64,000 nucleotides of DNA, taken from Paraspadella gotoi. Lineage: Eukaryota; Chaetognatha. Location of the stretch: assembly GCA_051294375.1 (NCBI GenBank), contig CM119263.1:18810628-18874627 (forward strand). Direction: 5' to 3'. Positions 10,870 to 24,293 of the stretch are shown here, one piece after another (position 1 is the first letter of the stretch; each line of letters begins with the position of its first letter). The position numbers were made by a program, and so were the translations under genes. The notes below the pieces were generated by a model that worked only from the letters and a program-made list of their open reading frames with translations, was not told where the DNA came from and searched no databases.

Positions 10870-12200
10870 CGTCGGTGATTGATGTTGATTACTGATGTAT
10901 TTGATAGATATTTTTTTCGCTAGAATAATTGTTTCAAGTATCTTTTTTTTAAATTAGCTTAAATTAATGAATTAAAATGTCCTATTTACCCTGTGACTTT
11001 TCATTCATTCACTCGGGATTTCCAAATATGGCCACTGTATTATTGATTTTCAAGAATCTATAAATAATTACGGTCAATGAACCCAACTAACAGACAATAA
11101 ATCCCGATCTCGCTCCATATTTTTCGAAAAGATCATAAACTTGGCATAAAACGGTAATTTCGGAAATTTCAAATAAAAAAATAGGATTCCAAAAAAAGAA
11201 ACTTGTTTTTTTTTTCTCGAAGAATAAATAAGTCGTAAAAAAAGCTCAGGTGTCGGAAGCAGACGTCGGAGTCAATAAATTCAAAAGAACCGAAATTTTC
11301 GTTCCCGTCGCAGTTTCAACTCGAATAAAAAAACAAGAGGAGTAAAAAATATTTTTGGAGGAAAAAAATGTTATTCAAAAATCAAGACCCTTGCATCTGC
11401 GATCTTTTTGCTTAAAGCTTCCGTTCGTCGTTGTCGTCGTCGTTTTAAAGGTTAAATTGATGAGCAATTTGAAGCGAGATTGCGCATCGAAAGTAAGAGA
11501 CGAACGCAGAAAAATGGACTAAAATATAATTTTAAATGTTTGGGCCAAACGCTAAAAATTGAACTGAATATCATTAAAAATAGCTTTTTTATAATACTGA
11601 GTGCTCATTGGCAAGAGGTTTAAAGCCTTTTTGGATGCAAAAAACGAAAACTGAAAAGGGGAACGGATTTTTTGGTATGATGGAAAAAGAATAAAATATC
11701 TAAAATATCTTCTGGAACTATATTTAAGTATTTAAAACTATTGTTATCAGGCCTTCTTCCAACTGATTTAATCTTTTTATCCCTCATCTTTCACTCTTCT
11801 TTATTTCCCTTTTATGTTTCCCCCTATTTAATCCATTCCCATTGTTTTTCGTCCCATCAATTTCCATTATCAACGTCGAATTCTCAACGTTTAACTTCTT
11901 CGTTGTATCCGAACTTTATTTCTCTTTTCTTTTGTTCTTAACTTTCTTTTTTTTTTCTTTCAAAATCTCTCTTTATTTCCTCTCTTTTTTTCGACTCCTT
12001 TACCATTTTTCTTACTCGATTCTTTGACCTTTCCCTTCTTTTTCCTTTTCTTTTCTTTTCGTCTCTTCCTTTTTTCTTCCTCCTTTAATCTTTTTCACTC
12101 TTTCCCTCATTTTTATCTCATCTCTCGTTTCTCTGACCACCCAGTCTTCTCTTATCTTTTCTTAAACACGAATTTTGAAAAAAATAGAGAAGAAAATAGT
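10870..12200. other. AT-rich non-coding stretch in copy B
   Basis: AT-rich sequence with an intron-like T/C-rich tail. It is shared with copy C at about 18,360-19,690. No coding signal is seen. Confidence 0.5.
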
Positions 12201-12386
12201 CCCTTTCCTCTTTTTTCCTCCTCCTTCTCCTCCTCCTTTCCTCCTTTCTTCGGATCTCGCTCCTCCTCTTCGTTTCCTTCGTAAGTTCTCCTCCTCATCC
12301 TCTCTTCGTCCCTTCCTCTTCCTCGCTCAGCACGTCTCTCATGCTGGATGTCGTCGACTACCTTTTGCTTCTCTCTCCTCTCTCTC

Positions 12387-12423
<37 letters not shown>

Positions 12424-15276
12424 CTCTCTTCTCTCCTCTCTCTCTCTCTCTCTCTCTCATTCGCCCGGGAAAATTTGTGCCAGCAAACGCACCTCTGTTT
12501 CTCTCTCTTCTCTTTCTTTCTCTCTCTCTTTCTCTTTTTCTCTCTCTCCTCTTTTCTCTATCTCTCTCTTCTCACCGCTCTCTCTCTCTGTCTCCAGAGC
12601 CACCCTCTTTCCTCCCTTCTATCACTCCCTCTCTGCCAAACTTAATTTTTGTCGTCGCCGTTTTCGTTTTTGTTTTTGTTTATATTTATGTTTCTGCGCC
12701 AGAATTTTTTTTCTTCTGCGACGAGAATTTTTTTTCTCAAGAAATAAAATCGTTTAAAAAAAAAAAGAAATAAAATCGTTTAAAAAAAAAATAGAAAAAA
12801 AATCGGAACTAAACATTACATTCTTAGCATTTCTAACTTTGGATTTATAAAGTTTACGTGAATAATTTTGTTTCCGGGGATCTGTGTACGTATAAACATC
12901 TGGTGTTTTGTTTTTTTTTTAGAATTTAATTTAAATATTTTTTGGTAAAACCGTTTAAATCGTCGAAAATTGATGGAACCAAAAGGAAATAGAAATTCGG
13001 AGGAAAATCGTTTTTACGACTGAGAGAATCTCAACTCACGATCCTCGGTGGATGTACGCCAGATTTAATACAGTTTTCGTTTCGTTTTATGATGTCTTTT
13101 TGTTTTTCTTTGTAAATTCTTTGTATTTAAACGTACGTATTTAAGTGTAATGCCTCCAAATTTGACAAGTTTGCAAACTATTGACAATTTTTATCTTTCG
13201 TAAACTACCTCGTTTTTCGTTTTCGATTCTCATCGATGCAAAAACTTTAAAAACCCGAATCTGCTCGGAGACCGATCTGATTGGTGGAAATTTCGTTGGT
13301 GGATACGTGAGAATGTCAAATGTCGGTAACACTTAATCTTTCGTTATTGCATAGTTTTCCGACTTGGAGTATTTCGCGATTATTAACATCTTTAACGGAT
13401 TAATACAAATCGTACCAAAAGTACTAGCAACGGTTAGAGGAAAATATCAATAGTCAACCGCCAGAAAGAGAATTGCTTATTCGTAACTCGTAAAAAGAAT
13501 CGTAGAAAACTAAGTTTTAGAAATATTATATATCACAAATCACAACCTGTGTCGTGTTGTTGTTTAAATCACCTGTATGAATGAGTCGTGAAAACTACTT
13601 TTTTTTTGGTGTCGAGAGATTAAAAAGAAACATTTAAAATAAACCCTGGAATCGAAGAATCGCAAAGAAACTCCGTCTCCTTAATCGACATCAAAATACA
13701 ATTGAGAGAACTTAATCGTACATTCGGTAACCGCGGAGACTCGAGACGCGAGAAATTATTACACTTTTGCCTTTCTCCTTCTTTAGCGAAGCGGAATCAT
13801 CGGAAAGACGTTTCACGCTTCGAAGACTTTAACGCAAAACAAGAGAATAACAAATCTAATGAATTCGTTGGGAAGAGAAAAGGAAAAAAGGAGAGAAAAA
13901 AGGCTCTGAGAATTTCCGCCGCTCGACGCCGGAGAAACAAATGAAGAAACGTTTTCTTTTTTCCCTTGTTTTCTACTGATTGTCTGCGGATGAGGAATTT
14001 ATTTTACATTCGCCATCAAACAAAAAAAAAGACTTTGAAGGTCGAATTCAACGAGGAGAAACGATGCAGTCGGAGCTGGAGGCGTCGTTCCTTTTCGAAG
14101 AGGATATTGACCTTCCCAACTTAAGTTATAGCGAAATAAATACAATACGACCTGGTTTTATATTGTATGCAATCTTAAAAACATCTTGTCCTTAACTAAT
14201 GCGGCTTATCGTCGAAGGCGAATCAAAAGAAAACAGATGCTAACTAAGAAAAAACTTGAAACAATCTCGCAAATGGATTTTTTTTTCCTTCAACAACGTA
14301 AAACCATTATGGTTTATTTGAAAGGCAGCTGAGGTCTCTGCAAGGACAGAGGCATTCGCGCATTTCTTTATTCTTTCAAGTCTCTCACGTTTTCACTCCA
14401 TTCCTGTCACAGGATATACATAAAGACTGAGTTTGAATGAATTCAAGCGAGACACTTTTTTATCAGCTGACGCGTGAATTAAGAAGAAAGAATTTTAAAT
14501 AGAATAGCTATTGTAGTGACCCATTGCAATATTTCTGCTCGTTAGTAACATTCTGTGATTGCAGTCTAAAATCATTAGTTTTTGGTTTTTTGGACTCTGA
14601 AAGAACAGCGTTTCATGATTTCATAAGTTTTTAAATATTTTTGTTTTTTGAATACTTCAGGACGTAACCTTGAGGATCATTCAATTTATCAATAAATCAT
14701 CATAATGGTTAAGTTCTGGAGCAAATAAAATCAGAGAATTTAATCAAACCAAATCAAAAGCATGAACGGTACTCGTCGCGCGCCTGCGCCCATCTCCAAG
14801 TTCCAAAACGGAGAGAACACGTCAGACAAGCAATTTGATAAAAGGTCTTGTCAAAATATCACAGCCGTCATCATGTAATCATGAGGCGAACACCTTGTCT
14901 TGTCAATACAGCCTCTGATGCATCCCAAACTAATTATTGGGACTGATACATCTTAATTGATAATTTCATTTATAATGTCAGTGACTCCTTGTGTATTCAA
15001 AAGCGTTTATCATTGATTATTGATTAAGCCTCCCTTTAATCTTTTATCAGCTTTCTTTGTTAATTAATTTTGGATGGCCTCGTCATAAGCCAATAATGTC
15101 GTTGATGTTACGTCACTACATAATCGTTATTCTTCGCTATATTTCATCTTCTCCGCTCATTGTCAAAGGAATATCTTTAACTGATTCAATAATAAACATT
15201 TGAACACAATAAATCGATCTTAATCTTTTCCATACTCAAAACTAATTTAAAATCAAATCGAAATAGACCCACATGG

Positions 15277-15325
15277 TTTACAAATGACAGCGCGTTATTT
15301 TAAAAAATAACACGGCGCTTGTAAA
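15277..15325. repeat. Imperfect hairpin present only in copy B
   Basis: TTTACAA at 15,277-15,283 pairs with TTGTAAA at 15,319-15,325. An inner stem GTTATTTT/AAAAAATAAC surrounds the centre and GCGC blocks pair between them. Copy C lacks it and has different sequence at the matching site (about 22,743-22,793). It could be a small foldback insertion or part of an older MITE. Confidence 0.5.
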
Positions 15326-16396
15326 ATTGTCAAAGAAACCAGTAATTCTAGGAGAGCACTTTTATATTTTATGGACGGGAAAAAAACTATATTACCAGAG
15401 ATGATCCGCTTATAAACCATTTATGCTCGCTGACTATATGCTCCTCGGTGATTATCGACCTTCTCTTATCTCATCTTTCCTCCTCCTTCCTTTCTTCTTC
15501 TAAAATAATCCTTGTTTCTTCTTTATTCTTCTATTCTCTCCTCTCATATCTTTCTCTCTCATTCCTACTCAATTTCTTCCGGACGTCTTTCTCGCGCTCA
15601 TCGCTCTCAACTTCTGTCTTCCAATTAACAACCATACGTTGACAAGGGAGGTGGTTCCCTCTCTAGTTCTCCACCCCCCTTCAACCCATTTTCCACGTTT
15701 ATTTTACCGCGCAACTAAAATCTAAGTTTCTTTTTCGCTAAACATCGCAGAATTTAACAACAAAAACATCTCTTGTGTAATAATTAATGAGAGAATAAGT
15801 CAATATTTCGTTCGGTTCTCTTCATAATTTATCGGTAATCAGGTTTAAATAAGCTTCAACCCCTCCAGCTCGCGTAAATTGGAGAGAATTCCATCTTTGC
15901 CGGCAACGAACGATTCATTTTTTTTCTCGATTCTGCGACTTTGAGCCACCAGAGGGACCACTTACCTCTTGATTCCTTTAGCCAATCCTCTCCTCACGGT
16001 TTCCCTACCCCTTCTGCCATTATTACCCTCTCATGCAAAACCCTCTCCTACTTTCCATCCTTTTTCGTCCTCATCTGCATAATTTTTTTCCCCACAATTT
16101 TTTATGAGGCGAACTGCTATGGTGGCTCCTCGGTTGACCCGCGGTGGATGGGAATGAAAATTATCATTGAATGTCAAATTACGTTTTATAATATTAAATC
16201 AAATATAGAATATTGAGTCAAGGGGCATTCATGAAATGTTATGAATTAAACGAGTAAAGAGAAGACATGAGGGGGAAAATAATGATTTCATTGAAGAGAG
16301 ACCAATTTTATTTAATTTATATCATTACCAAGTGCCTGATTGTCTCCGAGGTGGAAAGGAAAAATACAATCACGACAGATGGTTATTTAATAAAGT

Positions 16397-16625
16397 ATGG
16401 CAACGGGAGGATAGCCTGTGATACCCGGGGCGCGGGGTATCTCACAAACTGGCGTAGGGGCTGCGGACACTCAGTGACCGCCTCCTGTCACTGGCATGTT
16501 TATACCGGCACCGTCACATTTAAGCCAGAACCGGGATACCCAGGGATTGAACCCGGGACGCACGGATGGAATGAGATGATTTAGCCTGCTCAGCCATTGA
16601 GACGAGGCTGAGGACGGACAGCAGT
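16397..16625 (-). mobile_element. tRNA-derived SINE-like element
   Basis: Read on the minus strand it has tRNA-like internal promoter boxes: TGGCTGAGCAGG (A box, about 16,586-16,597) and GGGTTCAATCCC (B box, about 16,543-16,554). Their spacing is about 44 bases, as in a tRNA. The unit continues through a roughly 150-base body with no coding frame. Copy C holds two copies of the same unit. The B box matches the polymerase III consensus well. It is not a functional tRNA gene, because no acceptor stem closes around it. Confidence 0.6.
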
Positions 16626-17070
16626 GAGGCAGCTTTAAGTCTTGCTGCCACAAAAGAACAGCTTTTCCTTTCTCCACCTACAAACACCGATTGGTATCTA
16701 TCACAAATAAATGAATCGCTCGCAATATTTTTAAAAAAAAGTTTCGTCCTCCATTAAAAATTCTGAACGTGATTTTAAGTCTCGCCCGCCCAGAAAAAGA
16801 CGCCATACTGAGGTCAAAATACGCGAGGCGATCAGTGGCCCCGTTGAGGTCCTGGCGGGCAAATTCCTTTTCCCTCCCCCCAAACATTCTCCGCCCCCTT
16901 AACGCTATTCTTTCCATCTTTTTTTCGAGGCGACGGGTTATGAAGCCATATTTTTCACTCCTCCGCCCTTTTTCTCCTTTTTTTCTTAGCCTTTAGAGAG
17001 CTTTTCCTTTTTTTTACCCCCCACCGCTTCCTTTCAACAGTTCCTTTTTCTTTTTTTTATGAAGCAAGGT

Positions 17071-17083
17071 GGCCGCCATCTTG
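17071..17083 (-). promoter_or_regulatory. YY1-like motif in copy B
   Basis: On the minus strand it reads CAAGATGGCGGCC, which contains the YY1 core AAGATGGCGGC. It is kept in copy C at 24,966-24,978. Short A-rich and GC-rich flanks could be promoter-like, but no transcription start was identified. Confidence 0.35.
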
Positions 17084-17371
17084 TTTTCATCGCTTCAAAT
17101 CGCTTTAATCGCTGAAAAAAAAATGGCAACGCTCGGGCGTTCGACCCTCGCCCCAATTTTCGACGCCAAATTTCGTGGTTTGAAGAGACTGCGTTGATGA
17201 AGTTTAATATGATTTTATATAACTGTTGGCACCACGAAAATTAATATGAATAAACTTTTTTCCTCATTAAACCGTTTACATTTCTACTTCTACAATTTTG
17301 ATTGTACAAAATTTTCCCATGAGCCAGTCATATCGAATCGCACTCGATCCCACATTGTCTTCCGCCCTCCA

Positions 17372-17396
17372 NNNNNNNNNNNNNNNNNNNNNNNNN
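17372..17396. other. Assembly gap (25 N) between copies B and C
   Basis: A fixed-length N run exactly at the end of copy B. The sequence after it restarts the repeat at the point equivalent to about 9,910. Confidence 0.95.
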
Positions 17397-19877
17397 AAAA
17401 AAAGAGAGAGATACTCGTAAAATTTTTGTTCCAGGGATTTTTTTTCCAATGGAATTTAACTCCGCGAAATATATTTTTTTTCTGGAAAGAGAGATAAAAA
17501 CGTCGAAGCATTTTGATAAATATTGCATTTAATTTCCGTTCGTCTGCGATTTTTTTGTTATTTCTTATCTTTGTTGAGAAAAGGTTCTTAATTCTTCTTT
17601 ATTTTTCTTTTTTTTTCCGGATCGCTTTTTTTTCTTTGTTCCAATCTTTCTTTAAGAAAATCTTCGAATCGATCTTTTCTCTTTCTCTCTCTCTCTCTCC
17701 TCCTCTCTCTCTCTCGATCTCTCTCTCTCTTCTCTCTCTCTCCTCCTCCTCTCTCAACTCTCTCTGCTAACTCTTTTTCGCAACAGTGATTCATCTTCGC
17801 TTTCAGTATATCGAGGTTATCCAGTCTTATATTTCAACCACTAAGTTATTTCCTCTCTTGCCCATTTATTTTTTTTCATTTTCTTTTCCTTTTGTGTTAT
17901 CCTCTCTTCTTTTCTTTCTGTTTCCGCCTTACTTTTCTTCTCTTTTTTTTCCTTCACTTTCTTGGTTACCTTCTTCCCTGCTTGATCTCCGTCTTTTACC
18001 TCCCTGCCTCCGCTTCTCACTCTCTCCCTCACTCTCTCTTCTCTCTCATCATCTCGATCTCTCTCTTCTCCCCTGTCTTCTCTCTCTTCCTCTCTCTCCT
18101 GCATTCACCGCTCTCACGAAAACATTGGCGAAGCTCGGCGCGAAAAGAGAATGGGTCAGAGGTCAAGGCGTCCGCGATTTTTCGCGCGAATTCGAGGCGG
18201 GAAAAAATTTTAACGAGATTCTCTATCCTTGAACTCGAGAGAAAACTCGGCGCCGTCGAAGGAACTGATTGGTTATTTGGATTGCATTCGATTGACGATT
18301 AACGATCATTCACGTTGTGCTTTTGTTTTTTTTTATACCTCATTCCGTCGGTGATTGATGTGTGATTGTACTGATGTATTTGATAGATATTTTTTTCGCG
18401 TAGAATAATTGTTTCAAGTATCTTTTTTTTAAAATTAGCTTAAATTAATGAATTAAAATGTCCTATTTACCCTGTGACTTTTCATTCATTCACTCGGGAT
18501 TTCCAAATATGGCCACTGTATTATTGATTTTCAGAAATATAAAATAATTACGGTCAATGAAACCCAACTAACAGACAATAAATCCGATCTCGCTCCATAT
18601 TTTTCGAAAAAGATCATAAACTTGGCATAAAACGGTAATTTCGGAAATTTCAAATAAAAAATAGGATTCCAAAAAAAGAAACTTGTTTTTTTTTTTCTGC
18701 GAAGAATAAATAAGTCGTAAAAAAAGCTCAGGTGTCCGGAAGCAGACGTCGGAGTCAATAAATTCAAAAAGAACCGAATATTTTCGTTCCCGTCGCAGTT
18801 TCAACTCGAATAAAGAAACAAAGAGGAGTAAAAATATTTTTTGGAGGAAAAAATGTTATGTCAAAAATCAAGACGCCTTGCAATCTGCGATCTTGTTTGC
18901 TTAAAGCTTCCGTTCGTCGTTGTCGTCGTCGTTTTAAAGGTTAAATTGATGAGCAATTTGAAGCAGAATTGCGCATCAGAAAGTAGAGAGCGAACGCAGA
19001 CTAAAATATAATTTTAAATGTTTTGGGCCAAACGCTAAAAATTGAACTGAATATCATAAAAATAGCTTTTTTATAATACTGAGTGCTCATTGGCAAGAGG
19101 TAAAGCCTTTTTGGATGGCAAAAAACGAAAAACTGAAAAGGGAAACGGAATTATGATGGAAAAAGAATAAATATCTAAAATATCTTTCTGGAACTATATT
19201 TAAGTATTTAAAACTATTGTTATCAGGCCTTCTTTCCAAGCTGATTTTAATCTTTTTTATCCCTCATCTTTTCACTCTTCTTTATTTCCCTTTTATGTTT
19301 TTACCGCCCTATTTAATTCCATTCCCATTGTTTTTCGTCCCAGTCAATTTCCATTATCAACGTCGAATTCTCACTTTAACTTCTTCGTTGTATCCAACTT
19401 TATTTCTCTTTTCATTTTGTTCTTAACTTTCTTTTTTTTTTCTTTCAAAAATCTCTCTTTATTCTCTCTTTTTTTCGACTCCTTTACGCATTTTCTTATC
19501 GATTCTTTGACCTTTCCCATTCTTTTTCCATTTTCTTTTTTTCGTCTCTTCCTTTTTTCTTCCTCCTTTAATCTTTTTCACTCTTCCCTCATTTTTCTCA
19601 TCTCTCGCTTTCTCTGACCACGCCAGGTCTTCTCTTAATCTTTTCTTAAAACACGAATTTTGAAAAAAATAGAGAAGAAAATAGTCCCTTTCCTCTTTTT
19701 TCCTCCTCCTTCTCCTCCTCCTTGTCTCCTTTCTTCGGATCTCGCTCCCTCTTCGTTTCCTTCGTAAGTTCCCTCCTCATCCTCTCTTCGTCCTTCCTCT
19801 TCCTCGTCAGCACGTCTCTCAATGCTGGATGTCTGTCGACCTACCTTTTGCTTCTCTCTCTCTCTCTCCTCTCTTCT

Positions 19878-19914
<37 letters not shown>

Positions 19915-22900
19915 TCTCTCTCGTCTCTCTCCTCCTCTCTCTCATTCGCCCCGGGGAAAATTTGTGCCAGCAAACGCACTCTGTTCTCTCTCTCTCTCTT
20001 TTCTTTCCTCTCTCTCTTTCTCTCTCTTTTTTTCTCTCATCTCTTCTTTCTTCTCCTCGTCTCTCTCATACGTCTCTCTCTCTCTCCCCACCCTCTTTCA
20101 TCCCTTCCTAATCACTCCTCTCGCCAAACTTAAATTTTTGTCGTCGCCGTTTTTCGTTTTTGTTTTTGTTTATAGTTTATGTTTCTGCGCCAGAATTTTT
20201 TTTTTCTTGCCGGCGAGCGAGAATTTTTTTTTCTCAAGAAATAAAATCGTTTAAAAAAAATATTAAAAAAATAGAAAAAAAAATCGGAAACTAAACATTA
20301 CATTCTTAGCATTTCTAACTTTGGATTTATAAAGTTTTTACGTGAATATTTTGTTTCGGGTCGGACGTATAACATCTGGTGTTTTTTTTTTAGAAATTTA
20401 ATTTAAAATATTTTTTGGTAAAACCGTTTAAATCGTCGAAAATTGATGGAACGCAAAAGGAAATAGAAATTGGGGAGGAAAATCGTTTTACGACTAGAGA
20501 ATTTCAACTCACGCATCGCTCGGTGGATGTACGCCAGATTTAATACAGTTTTCGTTTTCGTTTATAATGTCTTTTTGTTTTTCTTTGTAAATTCTTTGTG
20601 TATTAAACGTCGATTTAGTGTTAATGCTCCAAATTTGACAAAGTTTGCAAACTATTGACAATTTTTATCTTTCGCAAACTACCTCGTTTTTCGTTTTCGA
20701 TTCTCATGCGATGCAAAAACTTTAAAACCCGAATCTGCTCGGAGACGCGATCTGATTGGTGGAAATTTCGTTGGTGGATACGTGAGAATGTCAAATGTCG
20801 GTAACACTTATCTTTCGTTATTGCATAGTTTTCCCCGACTTGGAGTATTTCGCGATTATTAACATCTTTAACGGATTAATACAAATCGTACCAAAAGTAC
20901 TGAGCAACGGTTAGAGGAAAATATCAATAGTCAACCGCCAAGAAAGAGAATTGCTTAATTCGTAACTCGTAAAAAGAATCGTCGAAAATAAGTTTTGAAA
21001 AATATTAGTATATCACAAATCACAACCTGTGTCGTGTTGTTTGTTTAAATCACAAAAGCATGTCTGTATGAATGAGTGTAATCTAAGAACTCTTTTTTTT
21101 TTGTTGTCGAGAGAATTTAAAAAAGAATCTTTAAAATAAACCTGGAATCGAAGAATCGCCAAAGAAACTCCGTCTCCTTAAATCGACATCGAAATAACAA
21201 TTGAGAGAACTTAATCGTACATTCGGTAACGCCGGAGACTCGAGACGCGAGAAATTATTACACTTTTGCCTTTCTCCTTCTTTAGGCGAAGCGGAATCAT
21301 CGGAAAGACGTTTCAACGCTTCGAAAGACTTTAACGCAAAACAAGAGAATAACAAATCTAATGAATTCGTTGGGAAGAGATAAAGGAAAAAAGGAGAGAA
21401 AAAAGGCTCTGAGAATTTCCGCCGCTCGACGCCGGAGAAACAAATGAAGAAACGTTTTCTTTTTTTCCTTGTTTTTCTACTGATTGTCTGGAGAATGAGG
21501 AATTTATTTTACATTCGCCATCAACAAAAAAAAGACTTGAAGGTCGAATTCACGAGGAGAAACGATGCAGTCGGAGCTGGAGGCGTCGTTCCTTTTGAAG
21601 AGGATATTGACCTTCCCAACTTAAGTATAGCGAAATAAATATATATACGACCGTGTTTTTATATTGTATGCAATCTTAAAAACTCTCTTGTCCTTAACTA
21701 ATGCGGCTTATGCGTCGAAGGCGAATCAAAAAGAAAAACAGATGCTAACTAAGAAAAAACTTGAAACAATCTCGCAAATGGATTTTTTTTTCCTTCAACA
21801 ACGTAAAACCATTATGGTTATTTGAAAGGCAGCTGAGGTCTCTGCAAGGACAGAGGCATTCGCGCATTTCTTTATTCTTTCAAGTCTCTCACGTTTTCAC
21901 TCCATTCCTGTCACAGGATATATACATAAAGACTGTGAGTTTGAATGAATTCAAGCGAGACACTTTTTTTATCAGCTGACGCGTGAATTAAGAAGAAAGA
22001 ATTTTAAATAGAATAGCTATTGTAGTGACCATTGCAATATTTCTGCTCGTTAGTAACATTCTGTGATTGCAGTCTAAAACATTAGTTTTTGGTTTTTTGG
22101 TTGGGGTGGACTCATGATTTCATAAGTTTTTAAATATTTTTTGTTTTTGAATACTTCAGGACGTAACCTTGAGGATCATTCAATTTATCAATAAATCATC
22201 ATAATGGTTAGTTCTGGAGCAAATAAAATCAGAGAATTAAATCAAACAATCAAGCATGAACGGTATCTCGTCGCGCGCCTGCGCCCATCTCCAAGTTCCA
22301 AAACGGAGAGAACACGTCAGACAAGCAATTTGATAAAAGGTCTTGTCAAAATATCACAGCCGTCATCATGGTAATCATGAGGCGAACACCTTGTCTTGTC
22401 AATACAGCCTCTGATGCATCCAAACTAATTATTGGGACTGAGTACATCTTATTGATAATTTCATTTATAATGTCATGACTCCTTGTGTATTCAAAAAGCG
22501 TTTATCATTGATTATTGATTAAGCCTCCCTTTAATCTTTTATCAGCTTTCTTTGTTAATTAATTTTGGATGGCCTCGTCATAAGCCAATAATGTCGTTGA
22601 TGTTACGTCACTACATAATCGTTATTCTTCGCTATATTTCATCTTTCTCCCCTCATTGTCAAGGAATATCTTAACTGATCAAAAATAAAATTTGAACACA
22701 TAAATGATTTTAAATTTTTCTACTCAAACTAATTTTTAAAATCGTCTGTTGCTAAATTAGTTGATTCCCATGTAATTCTGATTAATTTTCTATATTTTAT
22801 GAACGGAAAAAACCTATATTTACTTAGAGATGATCCGTCTTATAAACAATTTATCTCGCTGCTAATATGCTTCCTGTGATTATCGACCTGTTCTTATCTC

Positions 22901-23828
22901 TCTTCCTCCTCTCCTCCTATTTCTTTTCTCTTCTAAATAATCCTTGTTTCTTCTTTATTTCTTTCTATTCTCTCTCTCATTCTTTCTCTCTCTTCTCTAC
23001 TCAATTTTCTTCCGGACGTCTTTCTCGCTCTCCGTCTCTCTCAACTCTGTCTCCATTAACACCATCGTTGACAAGGGAGGTGGTTCCTCTCAAGTTCTCC
23101 CCCCCTCAACCATTTTTTCACGTTTATTTTTACCGGCAACTTACTAGTTTCTTTTATCGCTAAACTCGCAGATTTAACAACAAAAACATCTCTTTGTTTG
23201 TAATTAATGAGAGAATAAGTCAATATTTCGTTCGGTTCTCTTCATAATTTATGCGTAATCAGGTTTAAATAAGCTTCAACCTCCAGCTGCGCGTAAATTG
23301 GAGAGAATTCCATCTTTGCCGGCAACACGATTCATTTTTTTTTTCTCGATTCTGCGACTTTGAGGCCACCAGAGGGGACCACTTACCTCTATGATTCCTT
23401 TAGCCAATCTCTCCCTCACGGTTTCCCTACCCCTTTTGCCATTATTACCCTCTCATGCAAAACCTCTCCTACTTCCATCCTTTTTCGTCCTCATCTGCAT
23501 AATTTTTTTTCCCCACAATTTTTTATGAGGCGAACTGCTATGGTGGCTCCCGGTTGACCCGGTTGACCGGCGGTGGATGGGAATGAAAATTATCATTGAA
23601 TGTCAAATTACGTTTTATAATATTAAATCAAATATAGAATATTGAGTCAAGGGGCATTCATGAAATGTTATGAATTAAACGAGTAAAGAGAGAGCATGAG
23701 GGGGGAAAATAATGATTTCATTGAAGAGAGACCATTTTATTTAATTTATATCATTACCAGTGCCTGATTGTCTCCGAGGTGGAAAGGAAAAATACAATCA
23801 CGACAGATGGTTATTTAATAAAGTATGG

Positions 23829-24075
23829 CAACGGGAGGATAGCCTGTGATACCGGGGGCGCGGGGTACTCACAAACTGGCGTAGGGGCTGGCGGACCCTC
23901 AGTGACCCCGTCCTGTCACTGGCATGTTTATACCGGCACCGTCACATTTAAGCCAGAACCGGGATACAGGGATTGAACCGGGAAGCACGGATGGAATGAG
24001 ATGATTTAGCCTGCTCAGCCATTGAGACGAGGCTGAGAGCGGACAGCAGTGAGGCAGCTTTAAGTCTTGCTGCCA
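23829..24075 (-). mobile_element. tRNA-derived SINE-like element, first unit in copy C
   Basis: The same unit as 16,397-16,625, with its B box slightly damaged (a C is lost in the GGTTCAATCCC region). It starts at caacgggaggatagcctgtg and ends near cttgctgccaca. Confidence 0.6.
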
Positions 24076-24293
24076 CAGGATCCCACCAGACTTCTCCCAC
24101 AGGGGCCTCAATCCTGAGGAGATGTCTAGAGGAAGGTTTTTGATCTCATTGCCATAGTGAGAGCGAGCGGGGCGAGCGAGTCTGGAGGTAACCAGAGAAG
24201 TAGGGCATAGGCGTGATATGCATACCCTAAGCGACGTAAGCGTGGGCGCATGGTGCGCAGCGGTTGCGTGTTCGAGAGTAGGCTCACCACTAT
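24076..24293. other. Spacer between SINE units, only in copy C
   Basis: About 218 bases lying between two SINE units and absent from copy B. It contains a weak tRNA-like string (atggtgcgcagcggttgcg, then gttcgag), with boxes too close together to be a tRNA. It may be the rest of a longer composite repeat whose ends are the SINE units. Confidence 0.5.

Larger units (their letters stand above)
8453..17371 (+). repeat. Copy B of a direct repeat
   Basis: Its first 2.1 kb matches copy A, and 9,910-17,371 matches copy C (17,405-25,265), all in the same orientation. B ends at a 25-N gap with cattgtcttccgccctcca, a sequence that in C continues into unique DNA. Differences are scattered single-base indels plus a few block changes: the hairpin patch at about 15,250-15,360 and the missing SINE unit near 16,640. 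It contains no protein I can name. Short frames such as the one at 13,702-13,944 are not conserved in frame in C. Confidence 0.9.

Noticed and set aside
13702-14195. Open frames in copy B with charged peptides (MRELNRTFGNRGDSRREK and MSADEEFILHSPSN)
   Set aside because: The equivalent DNA in copy C (21,201-21,640) has several frame-changing indels, and the conserved reading does not persist. No domain or splice context supports a gene.
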